Part shown: one piece after another, positions 1-8,684 of the stretch
How positions within the stretch are numbered: the first letter of the stretch is position 1
Layout of the letters: each line of letters begins with the position of its first letter
Assembly: GCF_000758825.1 (NCBI RefSeq)
Contig: NZ_JRMX01000013.1
Coordinates: 62,001-126,000 of the forward strand
Reading direction: 5' to 3'
DNA: 64,000 bases
Source of the DNA: Arcanobacterium sp. S3PF19
GTDB lineage: Bacteria > Actinomycetota > Actinomycetes > Actinomycetales > Actinomycetaceae
The notes under the pieces: model-generated
Database searches by the model: none
Told to the model about the DNA's origin: nothing
The model's input: only the letters and a program-made list of their open reading frames with translations
Translations under genes and position numbers: made by a program

Positions 1-4
1 AATA

Positions 5-1183
5 ATGAATCGCAAGTTAAATGCAGTAGTTGCGATCGCTGCCCTCGCCGCCACATCGGCGTCGCTTGCAGGGTGCAGCAATGCAAAAGATGCAGGCAAG
101 GCCTCCAAGGACGCGAAAGCCAACGTGGTCAAGGTTGTTGCGACAACCACCCAGATCTGTGATTACGTAACGCAGATCGCCACCGACAAGTCCGCGGACG
201 CAACCCTGGCATTCACCAAGATGGATTCCGCAGGCAAGGTAACCCACACCGGTGCCAAGCCCGACAAGGCGAAGTCCGAAATTAACCTCACGTGTCTGCT
301 GGCGCCCAACGCGAGCGCACACGAGCACGAGATGACCACCGCACAGGCCAAGGCACTTGCCTCCGCAGACGTGATGCTCGTCTCGGGTGTGGATCTCGAG
401 CACTTCCTGGATTCCGCGGTTGAGTCCACAGGGTTCAAGGGTACAATGGGCGTCACCTCCGGTATCCTCACCGCTGCCGAAGTTACCGATGAAAAGTCCG
501 AGCTGGACAAGGAAAAGAAGCTTCCGTACAAGGTTGACCGCGGTGTGGAAAAGGTAAAGGTTGAGAAGTGGCCTTTCCCGCCCGAGCCGGGTGAGAGCGA
601 ACCGGAGTTCAAGTATGATCCGCACATCTGGACCAGCCCGCAGAATGCCGCTATCCAGGTGCGTAACATCGGCGCAATCCTGAACAAGGTTTCGCCCGAA
701 AACAAGGAGCTGTTCACCAAGCACGTAAAGCGCTACTCGGCAGCGATCGACGATCTGGATAAGTGGGTCAAGGAAGCCATCAACTCCATTCCGAAGGAGC
801 ACCGAGTCCTGTTCACCTCGCACGATGCATTCGGTTACTTCTCCAAGACCTACGGAATTAACTTCATCGGTGCGGCGCTGTCCGACTTCAACGAGCAGCA
901 GGACGCCACGGCAAGCCACATTCAGAAGGCTGCCGATGAGGTGAAGAAGTCCGGTGCGTTGGCACTCTTTGCCGAAAACTCCAACAACTCCAAGTCCATC
1001 GAGGCTGTGGCCAAGGCTGCGGGAGTGAAGGCGATTATCGGCGAGGACGCCCTTTACGGCGATTCCCTCGGACCGGTCGGTTCGGAAGGCGAAACCTACA
1101 CGGGTTCGATTCTGCACAACGTGACCGTAATTGTGAACGCATGGTCCGGAAAGCTTCCTCCGGTTCCCGGTTCACTGAAGTAA
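5..1183 (+). CDS. Metal ABC transporter substrate-binding lipoprotein (Zn/Mn type)
   Basis: This is a 392-residue extracytoplasmic metal-binding protein of the ZnuA/PsaA (cluster A-I) class. A lipoprotein signal peptide ends in LAGC with the lipidated Cys at residue 24. Likely metal ligands are His106 or His108, His207 (in DPHIW), His273 (in TSHDAFGY) and the Asp of GDSLG near residue 353. A charged insert (about residues 155-205, rich in Lys/Glu/Pro) sits before DPHIW and is not the His-rich loop typical of zinc ZnuA. The ATPase follows 27 bases later and two permeases after that, so the operon is a complete importer. Zinc versus manganese cannot be decided from sequence. The window starts 4 bases before the ATG, so the promoter and any Zur/MntR site are out of view. 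Confidence 0.93.
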   Translation: MNRKLNAVVAIAALAATSASLAGCSNAKDAGKASKDAKANVVKVVATTTQICDYVTQIATDKSADATLAFTKMDSAGKVTHTGAKPDKAKSEINLTCLLAPNASAHEHEMTTAQAKALASADVMLVSGVDLEHFLDSAVESTGFKGTMGVTSGILTAAEVTDEKSELDKEKKLPYKVDRGVEKVKVEKWPFPPEPGESEPEFKYDPHIWTSPQNAAIQVRNIGAILNKVSPENKELFTKHVKRYSAAIDDLDKWVKEAINSIPKEHRVLFTSHDAFGYFSKTYGINFIGAALSDFNEQQDATASHIQKAADEVKKSGALALFAENSNNSKSIEAVAKAAGVKAIIGEDALYGDSLGPVGSEGETYTGSILHNVTVIVNAWSGKLPPVPGSLK

Positions 1184-1210
1184 ATGGTTTTGTGAGGTCA
1201 GGACGAGAAG

Positions 1211-1924
1211 ATGCGGGAACAGTTCGTAGCGCGGTTTGAAAAAGCGGATTTCGGCTACCAGGGTAAATCGGTTCTCACCGGCGTAGATTTTACGATTCAC
1301 CCGGGCGAGGCAATAGCACTGATCGGACCGAACGGTTCGGGCAAAACTACGCTGTTGCGGGGAATGCTGAAAGCCACGGAACTGCTTGGGGGCACAATGG
1401 AGCTAGTCGCCTCCAGTATCGGATATGTGCCGCAGTCTGCAAATCTTGACCTCACCTTTCCCATCAGCGCGAAAAAAGTTGTGGAGATGGGAGTTTACAG
1501 AGAGCTGAAGCCGTTTGGGCGCATAAGCCGTTCGCAGCGCAAAAGGGTGGAGGACGCCCTTGAGCGTGTAAGTATGAACGAGCGGGCGTCCAAACGCTTC
1601 GGTACTCTCTCCGGAGGGCAGCGGCAGCGCATTCTGCTTGCCAGAGCGCTGGTTGCCGACCCCCAGCTGGTCCTGCTTGACGAGCCGTTCAACGGCCTGG
1701 ACGAACCGAATCGTCAAAAACTGCTTGAAATTATTGCGGAAATGAAAAAAGACGGTGTTGCCGTTGTCGCTTCCACACATGATCTGTCTTTGGCGCGCGA
1801 AACCTGCGATACGGCAGTGCTGCTTGCCGGGCGGCAGATAGCCTGCGGGCCCGTGACGGATGTGCTGGATGACGATACAGTGGCCTTCGTGTATGGAGAT
1901 ACAAGTGTTAACCGAGCTAGTTGA
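1211..1924 (+). CDS. Metal ABC transporter ATP-binding protein
   Basis: This 237-residue ATPase is the cytoplasmic motor of the metal importer. It has Walker A GPNGSGKTT (residues 39-47), the signature LSGGQRQR, Walker B LVLLDEP and the switch His in STHD. Length and motifs match the ZnuC/MntB group. It lies between the binding lipoprotein and two ABC-3 permeases, and its 3' end overlaps the start of the first permease, which suggests translational coupling. Confidence 0.95.
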   Translation: MREQFVARFEKADFGYQGKSVLTGVDFTIHPGEAIALIGPNGSGKTTLLRGMLKATELLGGTMELVASSIGYVPQSANLDLTFPISAKKVVEMGVYRELKPFGRISRSQRKRVEDALERVSMNERASKRFGTLSGGQRQRILLARALVADPQLVLLDEPFNGLDEPNRQKLLEIIAEMKKDGVAVVASTHDLSLARETCDTAVLLAGRQIACGPVTDVLDDDTVAFVYGDTSVNRAS

Positions 1925-2870
1925 GCATTTACGGATTCTGCTTTCCGGAGTGTTCGGTTTTCAGACCCTCAGCTCCGAAATTTTCCTTTTCCGCCCATTT
2001 GTGCTGCTTGTGGTGCTGGGTGTGGCCGGCGGTCTCGTAAGCGTGATCGTAAACCTGCATCAGCTTGAATTTAATGCCGAGACGACAGTGCACGCGATTT
2101 TCCCGGGCATCGTGGCCGGTGCCGTTTTTTGGGGGATTGAGGCGATTAATGCCGGTGCCGTGGTTGTGGGCGTGTGCGTGACCGCTGCCCTGACCTGGAA
2201 CAGCTGGCGGAAAACGGCGGCCAGTGCGCGCGCTGCCGGCCATGCGGGCTCGGAAGCCGGTACTGCCGTCATTCTGACCTCGTTCTTCTCCGTGGGCGTG
2301 GTGCTGTCTTTGAAAAAGGGCGATATGTCCGGTCAGCTGGAAGCCCTGATGTTTGGGCGGCTGCTGGAAGTGACCGACTCGCGGATGGCACAGTCCGTTC
2401 TGGCCTGCATAGTGGCAGTGGTGCTGCTTGCCCTGACCTGGCGGCGGCAGGTCTTCGTGGCTTTCGACCGGGACGGCGCAAAAGCCGCGGGTGTAAATAT
2501 GCTTTTGATTGATTTGGTCGCAAATGTGGCAATTACTGCGGTAGTGATTGCCGGTTCTTCGGCAGTGGGCACTCTGCTGGTAATCGGATACCTGATCGTG
2601 CCCGGAGCCACCGGCAAAATCCTTGCGCGCAGCGTGCGCGGAATGTGCCTGATTGCCGTGGGCATGGGAGTCGTTGGCGGATATATAGGCATGGTGTTGA
2701 TGAACGTGCAGAGCTCGCATCCCATTTCCCCGCAGGGCGCAGTGGCGCTGAGCGTGGTCGGAATCTTCTTCGTGGCGCTGATCATTAAGCGTCTGTGCGC
2801 AAGAATCCAAGAAGCAGTTGCGAAGAAACGGCCGCAGATATCTTCCCCGGTTTCCGAAAAGGTGGCGTGA
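1905..2870 (+). CDS. Metal ABC transporter permease (ABC-3 family), first copy
   Basis: This membrane subunit of the metal importer has about eight hydrophobic segments and the ABC-3 hallmarks: HAIFPGIVAG near the N-terminus, FDRDGAKAAGV in the coupling-helix region and a VGTLLVIGYLIVPGAT stretch. The start chosen is GTG 1905, because GGAG at 1895-1898 lies 6 bases upstream. An in-frame ATG at 1893 lacks a Shine-Dalgarno. With the GTG the protein is 321 residues and overlaps the ATPase gene by 20 bases. It probably forms a heterodimer with the next gene product. Confidence 0.9.
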   Translation: MLTELVEHLRILLSGVFGFQTLSSEIFLFRPFVLLVVLGVAGGLVSVIVNLHQLEFNAETTVHAIFPGIVAGAVFWGIEAINAGAVVVGVCVTAALTWNSWRKTAASARAAGHAGSEAGTAVILTSFFSVGVVLSLKKGDMSGQLEALMFGRLLEVTDSRMAQSVLACIVAVVLLALTWRRQVFVAFDRDGAKAAGVNMLLIDLVANVAITAVVIAGSSAVGTLLVIGYLIVPGATGKILARSVRGMCLIAVGMGVVGGYIGMVLMNVQSSHPISPQGAVALSVVGIFFVALIIKRLCARIQEAVAKKRPQISSPVSEKVA

Positions 2871-2872
2871 GC

Positions 2873-3706
2873 ATGCTCAATATCCTGATTTACCCAATCG
2901 CCGAAATTGCAGTGATCGGTATTTTGAGCGGTATTGTGGGCGTTTTGGCTCTGCTGCGCTCGCGTATCTTCTTCGCCGAATCGATAAGCCATGCCACTTT
3001 CCCGGGTGCCGTGGTCGGTGTTGTGATAGCCGCGATGATACTCAGCAAAGCGGGAAGCAAAGACCAGGCGGTACTGTCTTTCTGGCTGTTTGTCGGCGCT
3101 GCGGTAATGTGTATTCTGCTGACGGTAATAATGCACTGGCTGGCGAAAATTCCCGAGCTGTCCTCGCAGGCATCGGCCGGAATCGTGCTCACTTTCGGTT
3201 TTGCCCTGGGTTACTTCCTGAATAAGTGGTGCAGTCCGCTGCCGCTGAATATCGAAAGCTTTTTAACCGGATCGCTGATGCACGTAAATCTGGCAGATGT
3301 TGCAGCCGCGCTCGTGGTGCTGGTGTTTGTTCTGGCGGTGCTTCTCGCTTTCGGAAAGAAGCTGATTTTCTACAGTTTTGACGAAGACGGATTTGCCGCT
3401 TCGGGGCAGAGCTGCGCGTTTGCCGAAATGCTGATTCTGACGATGGTTGTGGCCACGATTGTGGTTATGATTCCCGCTGTGGGAACTATCCTTTCGATTG
3501 CGCTGCTTGCCGCGCCGGCCGCATGTATGAAGTCTTTTGTCGGTTCCGTGGGATCGTTCTTCGTTGCCGCGCCGATCGTCGGTGTGCTGATCGGTCTTGT
3601 CGGTTTGGCGGCGGCGGTTTCTTTCAATCTTTCTCCGGGCGGCACGGTGGCGGTGTGCGCCGGCGTGTTTTATTTCGCGGCACTGTTCCTCGGGCGCAAA
3701 AGGTAA
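2873..3706 (+). CDS. Metal ABC transporter permease (ABC-3 family), second copy
   Basis: This is a second ABC-3 permease of 277 residues with the classic SHATFPGAVVG motif, FDEDGFAASGQ and multiple membrane helices. ATG 2873 is preceded by AGGTGG (2860-2865) at 7 bases. A GTG at 2867 in the same frame is an alternative. The gene begins 2 bases after the stop of the first permease. Two different permeases in one operon imply a heteromeric membrane domain. Transcription ends at the hairpin at 3729-3756. Confidence 0.92.
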   Translation: MLNILIYPIAEIAVIGILSGIVGVLALLRSRIFFAESISHATFPGAVVGVVIAAMILSKAGSKDQAVLSFWLFVGAAVMCILLTVIMHWLAKIPELSSQASAGIVLTFGFALGYFLNKWCSPLPLNIESFLTGSLMHVNLADVAAALVVLVFVLAVLLAFGKKLIFYSFDEDGFAASGQSCAFAEMLILTMVVATIVVMIPAVGTILSIALLAAPAACMKSFVGSVGSFFVAAPIVGVLIGLVGLAAAVSFNLSPGGTVAVCAGVFYFAALFLGRKR

Positions 3707-3728
3707 GCTAAACAGCGGAAGGTAAGCT

Positions 3729-3756
3729 AAACGGCGGGCGGATGTGCCCGCCGTTT
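3729..3756 (+). terminator. Rho-independent terminator of the metal importer operon
   Basis: There is an 11-bp perfect stem (3729-3739 with 3746-3756), a 6-base loop and a right arm that runs into TTTTT. It lies 22 bases after the last permease stop. Just upstream a short direct repeat, GGTAAGCTAAAC, occurs twice (starting near 3702 and 3721). Confidence 0.85.
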
Positions 3757-3818
3757 TTATGCCCGGAATTTAATTTCCGCATACGCCCAATTTCGCTTTT
3801 ATATAACCGGCCGGGCAG

Positions 3819-3868
3819 CGCAAAAGGTTCGGAGCGCGTAAATCAAGACGTGCTCCGAACCTTTTGCG
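3819..3868. terminator. Long perfect inverted repeat between convergent genes
   Basis: A perfect 17-bp inverted repeat (3819-3835 with 3852-3868) surrounds a 16-base loop. It lies between the metal importer operon and the 3' end of the minus-strand antiporter (3976). Each arm contains AAAA or TTTT but there is no long U-tract after it. It may terminate the antiporter transcript. That role is inferred from position only. Confidence 0.55.
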
Positions 3869-3975
3869 TGCGTGTTTTGCATTGCCTGTGCGCTGCGAAG
3901 TTTATGCGCGGTTTCTTTTCCCGAAGGGAAAAGGGGAAGCGGGCGGCGTTTTACGGCCGCGGGGCACAGGCAGAT

Positions 3976-5373
3976 TTACAGTACGAGGGCGGCAACCCAT
4001 CCTGCCAGCAGCAACGGGATGTTGAAGTGCAGGAAAGTCGGGATCACGGAGTCTTTGATGTGGTCATGCTGCCCATCGGCATTCAGACCTGCCGTCGGTC
4101 CCAGAGTGGAATCGGAGGCAGGAGAGCCCGCGTCGCCCAATGCGCCCGCCGTGCCGATGATGGACACGGTCGCAAGGGTAGAAAAACCGAGAGACATACA
4201 CAGAGGCACATAAATAGTGGTGATAATGGGCAGTGTTGAGAACGAAGACCCGATTCCCATGGTCACAATCAGTCCCACCAGCAGCATGGCAAATGCCGCA
4301 GCGGCCTTGTTTCCCGCAAACATATGCGCAGCTGCCTGCACAAGCGGTTTCACGCTGCCGGTTGCGTTCATCACGGAGGCAAAGCCCTGAGCGGTGATCA
4401 TAATGAAGCCGATCAGAGACATCATCTTCATCCCCTGGGTGAAGACGTCGTCCGCCTTTCTCCACCGAATTGCGCCGGTGAGCATAAATATGGACAGGCC
4501 CACCAAAGAAGCTACGAGCAGACCGTCCGCTTTGAATCCGAGAGACTGCATTACCAGCTGAATTGCAAAAGTGGCCACAATTGCCACCAGCGCAATAATG
4601 ATTCTGTAGCGGGAGATGGGACCTGCCACGGAGGCGTTTTCCGCAGTTGCGGTGTCTCCCGGAGTGCTTTCGGCAATTGGGCGCGCGCCGTATCTGCGCG
4701 GTCTGCGGTAAGAGAAAAAGATGGCGATGAGCAGCCCGGCAAGCATTCCCAGGGCGGGAATCCCCATCGCTTTCATAACGTTTACGCCGCTTACGTCCAG
4801 TCCTGCCTTCTGAATGTTTGCAAGCAGAATGTCATGCAGGAATACCGATCCGAAGCCAATCGGCAGATACATATAGGTGGTTACGAGACCGAAAGTGATA
4901 ATACAGGTTACCATGCGCCTGTCGATATTCAGCCGGTTGAAGACCGTCAGCAGCGGCGGAATAAGCAGCGGAATGAACGCAATATGCACGGGAATCAGAT
5001 TCTGGCTGGCGACGGCCATCAGCAGGATGCAAAAAAGCATTCCCCATTTTGTCACCGCTGTGACCAGGGAATGCCTGCCTTTGGAATCGGAATCTCCGTT
5101 TTCTTTCTCCATTCTCGCCACAAGAGTGTTGGCGAGCAGTTGGGGAAGACCCGAATTTGCCACCGCCATCGCAAAAGCGCCGAGCAAAGCGTAACTGAGG
5201 GCAATTTTTGCGCCTCCCGTCAGGCCTTCCTGAAAGGCGAGCATAGTCCCGTCAAATCCCAGACCGCCCGTAAGGCCTCCGACAAGAGCTCCGATGAACA
5301 GAGCCATAACTACGTGTACCCGGGCCACGGCGAGCACAAGCATTACAATAACTGCAACCAAAACTGCGTTCAT
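3976..5373 (-). CDS. Na+/H+ antiporter family (YuiF/NhaC-like) membrane transporter
   Basis: This is a polytopic inner-membrane protein of 465 residues with roughly 11-12 hydrophobic segments. It resembles the YuiF/NhaC-like antiporter superfamily: the N-terminal LVLAVARVHVVMALFIGALVGG, a SQNLIPVHIAFIPLLIPPLL stretch, and SSFSTLPIITTIYVPL with GSPASDSTLGPT near the C-terminus. Members exchange Na+ for H+, and some act as amino-acid (histidine) permeases, so substrate is uncertain. The start is ATG 5373, immediately before the first helix; upstream codons encode an Arg/Pro-rich stretch unlike any family N-terminus. A GGGGG-AAG stretch lies about 20 bases upstream rather than a well-spaced SD. 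Confidence 0.85.
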   Translation of the reverse strand: MNAVLVAVIVMLVLAVARVHVVMALFIGALVGGLTGGLGFDGTMLAFQEGLTGGAKIALSYALLGAFAMAVANSGLPQLLANTLVARMEKENGDSDSKGRHSLVTAVTKWGMLFCILLMAVASQNLIPVHIAFIPLLIPPLLTVFNRLNIDRRMVTCIITFGLVTTYMYLPIGFGSVFLHDILLANIQKAGLDVSGVNVMKAMGIPALGMLAGLLIAIFFSYRRPRRYGARPIAESTPGDTATAENASVAGPISRYRIIIALVAIVATFAIQLVMQSLGFKADGLLVASLVGLSIFMLTGAIRWRKADDVFTQGMKMMSLIGFIMITAQGFASVMNATGSVKPLVQAAAHMFAGNKAAAAFAMLLVGLIVTMGIGSSFSTLPIITTIYVPLCMSLGFSTLATVSIIGTAGALGDAGSPASDSTLGPTAGLNADGQHDHIKDSVIPTFLHFNIPLLLAGWVAALVL

Positions 5374-5699
5374 GTGGGTAAGACTAATGCAACTTCCCCC
5401 ATCTTTCCACTCTTCGCGCCGGGGATTGTTCCAATTCACTTTAATTGGGGGTATTTTGGCGTTTTGTGGGGGAGGGAGGGACAGGCGCGGAGGGCGGCGG
5501 GGCGGTTTTGCACAGGTTTCGAGACGGGTATCGGCGCGGATTTTTTGTAAGGGGCGGGTTTGGAGGATCAAAAAGACGGGAGGGGATTTCTTTTCCTCCG
5601 CTTGGGAAGCGGGTGAAAAACGGAATATAATTATATGGTATCCCGCAAGGTCAGATTCTCTGCGGCGCGTGGGATAAGTGTTTGGGTGACGGAAGAATT
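5374..5699. other. Divergent intergenic region (antiporter / methyltransferase)
   Basis: These 326 bases carry no convincing gene. The left half is GC-rich with G-runs on the plus strand and holds the 5' leader of the minus-strand antiporter. The right end contains a strong candidate promoter for the plus-strand methyltransferase, listed separately. Confidence 0.6.
5602..5631 (+). promoter_or_regulatory. Candidate sigma-70-type promoter for the rRNA methyltransferase
   Basis: A perfect -10 TATAAT (5626-5631) lies 18 bases after TTGGGA (5602-5607, 4 of 6 to TTGACA). Transcription would begin near 5638, giving a leader of about 60 bases before ATG 5700. Confidence 0.6.
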
Positions 5700-6884
5700 A
5701 TGTCTGTATTGGATGAAATGATTTTGGCGGCGGCCAAAGAAGAATCGGCGACGGGCGATATTGCCGTTTTCGCCGATCCGCATTTGGAACTGTCCGGATA
5801 TGCCGTGCGGGAACTGCGGGAAAACGCGGATTTGCGTCTGTTTGTCGGTGCCCGGGATGTGCGGCAGGCTTTCGACACACTTCAGATGGCCGATGAGGCC
5901 GGCGTAAGCGAACGCGTATTTGTGGCGGGCTACCAAAGCGAGATTCAGCTTGACATCTTTTTTGACGACGCGCGCAGCGGATTTGGCGGAGTTATGAAAC
6001 CTGCGCAAATCACGGCTGCGCTCACGCACCTGCCTAAAAGTCTGGAAGAGCTGAGATACTTTGCGCAGTGTGCGGCTTACCGCGCCCCGCAGCCGCTCTC
6101 TGCCGCAGATTCTTTCGGTGCGCACGCTGCGGCGCCCTCACCGGTGATGGTTGTGGGAGCAAACAACAAACATCTGGAGCGTTCGCACAGCGCGCTGCTG
6201 GGAAGATATTTTGCGTCCGTCCGCGCCGGGCGGGGAAAGGGAAAATTCCGGTGCCTTACCGCCCGCCTGCCGCGTGAGGACGTTGCGCCTTATGCTCCCT
6301 CTGCGCACAAAGTGCGGTTTCCCGCAGTGGAGAGGGAATGTACGCTTTTCGCCGTGGGCGGGGTGTTTTCGGGAGCAAAGCCGGATCCGGGCGGAAAATT
6401 GCTTGTGGATACCGCTCTCAAAGATTTGCGCACCGGGGGTTTTGCCGACGCTTCGTTTACCGCTGTCGATTTGGGATGCGGAAACGGGCTGGCGTCTTTG
6501 GCGTTGACCACGGCATTTCCGAAAGCGTTTGTGCATGCCGTGGATATCGCCGCCGATGCCGTGTGCAGCACGCATTTGACCTGTCTGTCTGCGATTTTGG
6601 AGAAGCGTTTTAAAGTGCGCTGGGATGACGCCGGGCAAAGTCTTCCTGCGGGTGAGGCCGATACCGTACTGCTGAATCCCCCGTTTCACCGCGGGCGTGC
6701 AGTGGATCCGACACTGGTCAATAACCTGCTGGCAGGGGCTGCGCGGCTGCTGAAGCCCGGCGGAATTTTATATTTTGTGCACAACAGCTGTCTGCGCTAC
6801 CGTCCGCTGACGGAAAAAATCGGCATGGTAAGCGAGCTGGCCAGAAATCCGAAATTTACCGTACTGCGGGTAATACGAAAATAG
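5700..6884 (+). CDS. Class I SAM-dependent methyltransferase, RsmC/RlmG type (rRNA guanine-N2)
   Basis: This 394-residue protein has the two-half layout of RsmC/RlmG enzymes: a degenerate N-terminal methyltransferase-like half and a catalytic C-terminal half. Motif I is VDLGCGNGLASL (about residue 255), motif II is VHAVDIAADAV, and the catalytic NPPF tetrad occurs in LLNPPFHRG, as in N2-guanine rRNA methyltransferases. ATG 5700 is preceded by GGAAG (5691-5695); a TTG at 5682 is an alternative. The exact target (16S G1207 or 23S G1835 in E. coli numbering) cannot be assigned. A weak 7-bp hairpin follows at 6884-6918. Confidence 0.85.
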   Translation: MSVLDEMILAAAKEESATGDIAVFADPHLELSGYAVRELRENADLRLFVGARDVRQAFDTLQMADEAGVSERVFVAGYQSEIQLDIFFDDARSGFGGVMKPAQITAALTHLPKSLEELRYFAQCAAYRAPQPLSAADSFGAHAAAPSPVMVVGANNKHLERSHSALLGRYFASVRAGRGKGKFRCLTARLPREDVAPYAPSAHKVRFPAVERECTLFAVGGVFSGAKPDPGGKLLVDTALKDLRTGGFADASFTAVDLGCGNGLASLALTTAFPKAFVHAVDIAADAVCSTHLTCLSAILEKRFKVRWDDAGQSLPAGEADTVLLNPPFHRGRAVDPTLVNNLLAGAARLLKPGGILYFVHNSCLRYRPLTEKIGMVSELARNPKFTVLRVIRK

Positions 6885-6978
6885 CGGCACTGTGCGGTGA
6901 CGGAGGCCGACGTGCCGCCATCGACAAAGCGGATAAGATCAAATTTTTGTCAGTTTACATTCCATTTGTCGGGTGTGT

Positions 6979-7691
6979 CTATAAAATGGGCGAATTGTCG
7001 AAACATGCTCCGAGGAGGGCAGCTTTGTCGTTATTCTTATCGGCGATAACCTCAGTTTCTGTCCACTTCCCGCTCATCCTCCCATATTTGATTTCTGAGA
7101 TAAGAAGCTGTTGAAAACAAGGAAGCAGCCTGACAAAGTTGCCACCCAAAATTACATGGTCTACATCAATAATATTAAGTGTGTCGGCAATAGCTCGGCC
7201 CAGCGTAGTAGCAGCATTGTCTATTGCGCTTACAGCTGTGGGTACGCCTGCGTTGAAGGAATCAATTAAATCGTCCAGCGTGGATGCGATTGGCATTCCT
7301 GCTCTGCGAAACAAGGCGTCCTGTCCGGCGTATTGCTCAAGGCATACGTTCGCTCCGCAGCCGCATTTGGGGCCGGCTGGATCAACACAGATATGCCCGA
7401 TCTCTCCGGCCCAGGAGTGTTTTCCACCAAATATTTCGCCGTTCAGTACAATCGCCGATCCAATACCCACTTCACTGGAAATGTATAAAAAACAGTGTTT
7501 TTGTTTTGTTTTCCCGGGCGGTCGAAAATTTGGGCATACGCAGCTGAATTTGCCTCGTTGTGCAGTATAAGATTGCCGAAAGTGGGAAGAAGCTTAAGGA
7601 AATGCATAGGTGAAATATTTTTCCACCCTAAATTGGGGGCGGTTACGATAATTTTTTGGATGTTGTCCACAAGGCCGGTTTGCCAAAATTA
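6979..7691 (-). pseudogene. Truncated, frameshifted ROK-family gene (sugar kinase/repressor remnant)
   Basis: The two halves are in different frames. The upstream half (7443-7691) has GLVDN, TAPNLGW and HNEANSAAYAQ. The downstream half (6979 to about 7490) has the rest of the ROK fold: GIGSAIVLNGEIFGG, GEIGHICVDPAGPKCGCGANVCLEQYAG (ROK signature with Cys zinc ligands) and VILGGNFV. One extra T in the six-base run at 7487-7492 (A-run on plus) would restore one frame reading FLYISSEVGIG. The N-terminal DNA-binding or kinase lobe is absent: an in-frame stop lies at 7689-7691 and the divergent permease gene starts at 7728. The gene is therefore both decayed and cut by a rearrangement. It was probably a NagC/XylR-type regulator of the adjacent sugar transporter (inference). 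Confidence 0.8.
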
Positions 7692-7727
7692 AACCGCTGC
7701 TTCCGTGAGAATGAAAGGTAATATTTG

Positions 7728-8684
7728 ATGAATTCCGTACTATCTGACGGTACGGGGCAAAATGCAGGACCAAGGCGACAGATAAAAGCGGCCTCTTCCA
7801 ATGAGATGCGTGCCCGTCGTCTTGGCCTTGTGTTAGCGACTCCGGCTTTGGTGTATATAGTTGTTTTTCTTCTTTTCCCGCTGATATATAACCTGTATCT
7901 GAGTATTACGGATGCGAATGGCGGAAATCTTATTTCCGGCGATATGAAATTCAACAGTTTTCATAATTATTCAGTTGTATTGCATGATTTCAATTTCTGG
8001 GAAGCATTGCTGCTTTCTGTTATTTTTACGGTTGTATGTTTGATTTTTCAGTATCTGATCGGATTCGGATTAGCCATTTTTTTCCGCAAGCCATTTCCGG
8101 GCAACGGAGTTATACGTGCTCTTCTGCTTGTAGGTTGGATTTTGCCTCCTGTGGTGACGGGAACAATTTTTAAATGGATGTTTGATTCTGATTATGGTGT
8201 GATTAATTATTTCCTATTGACCCTGGGAATTATTAATGAGCCGATAAAATGGCTGACAGTTGGATTTTCAGCAATGACAGCTGTAATTGTTGCAAATTTA
8301 TGGATTGGTATTCCGTTTAATATGCTGCTTTTGCTGTCCGGTTTACATACAATTGACGATACTTTATATGAAGCTGCAGCTGTGGATGGAGCTTCGGCGT
8401 GGAAACAATTTACCATGATTACTTTTCCTCTAATGAAACCCGTAAGCATATCAGTGCTTTTATTGGGTGTGATTAATACATATAAAGTGTTTGATCTAAT
8501 TTATACGATGACTAAGGGAGGGCCGGTAAATTCTACTACGACTTTACCTATTTATTCCTATCTCGAGACATTTAAAATATTTAATTTTGGAAATGGTGCA
8601 GCTGCTTCTACTCTTACGCTAATTCTTCCGCTTTTGTTGTCGTGGTTTTATGTGCGCAGTTTAAATGAGGAGGATGTTAAATGA
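7728..8684 (+). CDS. Sugar ABC transporter permease (MalF/UgpA-like)
   Basis: This is a 318-residue carbohydrate-uptake family 1 permease with six hydrophobic segments and a full EAA loop, EAAAVDGASAWKQFTMITFP. ATG 7728 has AAAGG about 9 bases upstream; a TTG directly before it is in frame. The stop overlaps the ATG of the next permease (ATGA), so the two were translationally coupled. Base composition is clearly AT-richer than the housekeeping genes, with many TTA/ATT/AAT codons, which is consistent with horizontal origin. No binding protein or ATPase is encoded nearby, so the system would need partners from elsewhere or is defunct. Confidence 0.88.
   Translation: MNSVLSDGTGQNAGPRRQIKAASSNEMRARRLGLVLATPALVYIVVFLLFPLIYNLYLSITDANGGNLISGDMKFNSFHNYSVVLHDFNFWEALLLSVIFTVVCLIFQYLIGFGLAIFFRKPFPGNGVIRALLLVGWILPPVVTGTIFKWMFDSDYGVINYFLLTLGIINEPIKWLTVGFSAMTAVIVANLWIGIPFNMLLLLSGLHTIDDTLYEAAAVDGASAWKQFTMITFPLMKPVSISVLLLGVINTYKVFDLIYTMTKGGPVNSTTTLPIYSYLETFKIFNFGNGAAASTLTLILPLLLSWFYVRSLNEEDVK

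Noticed and set aside
17-1117. 366-codon open frame antisense to the metal-binding lipoprotein gene
   Set aside because: There is no domain or RBS; the sense strand encodes a clear lipoprotein in a four-gene operon.
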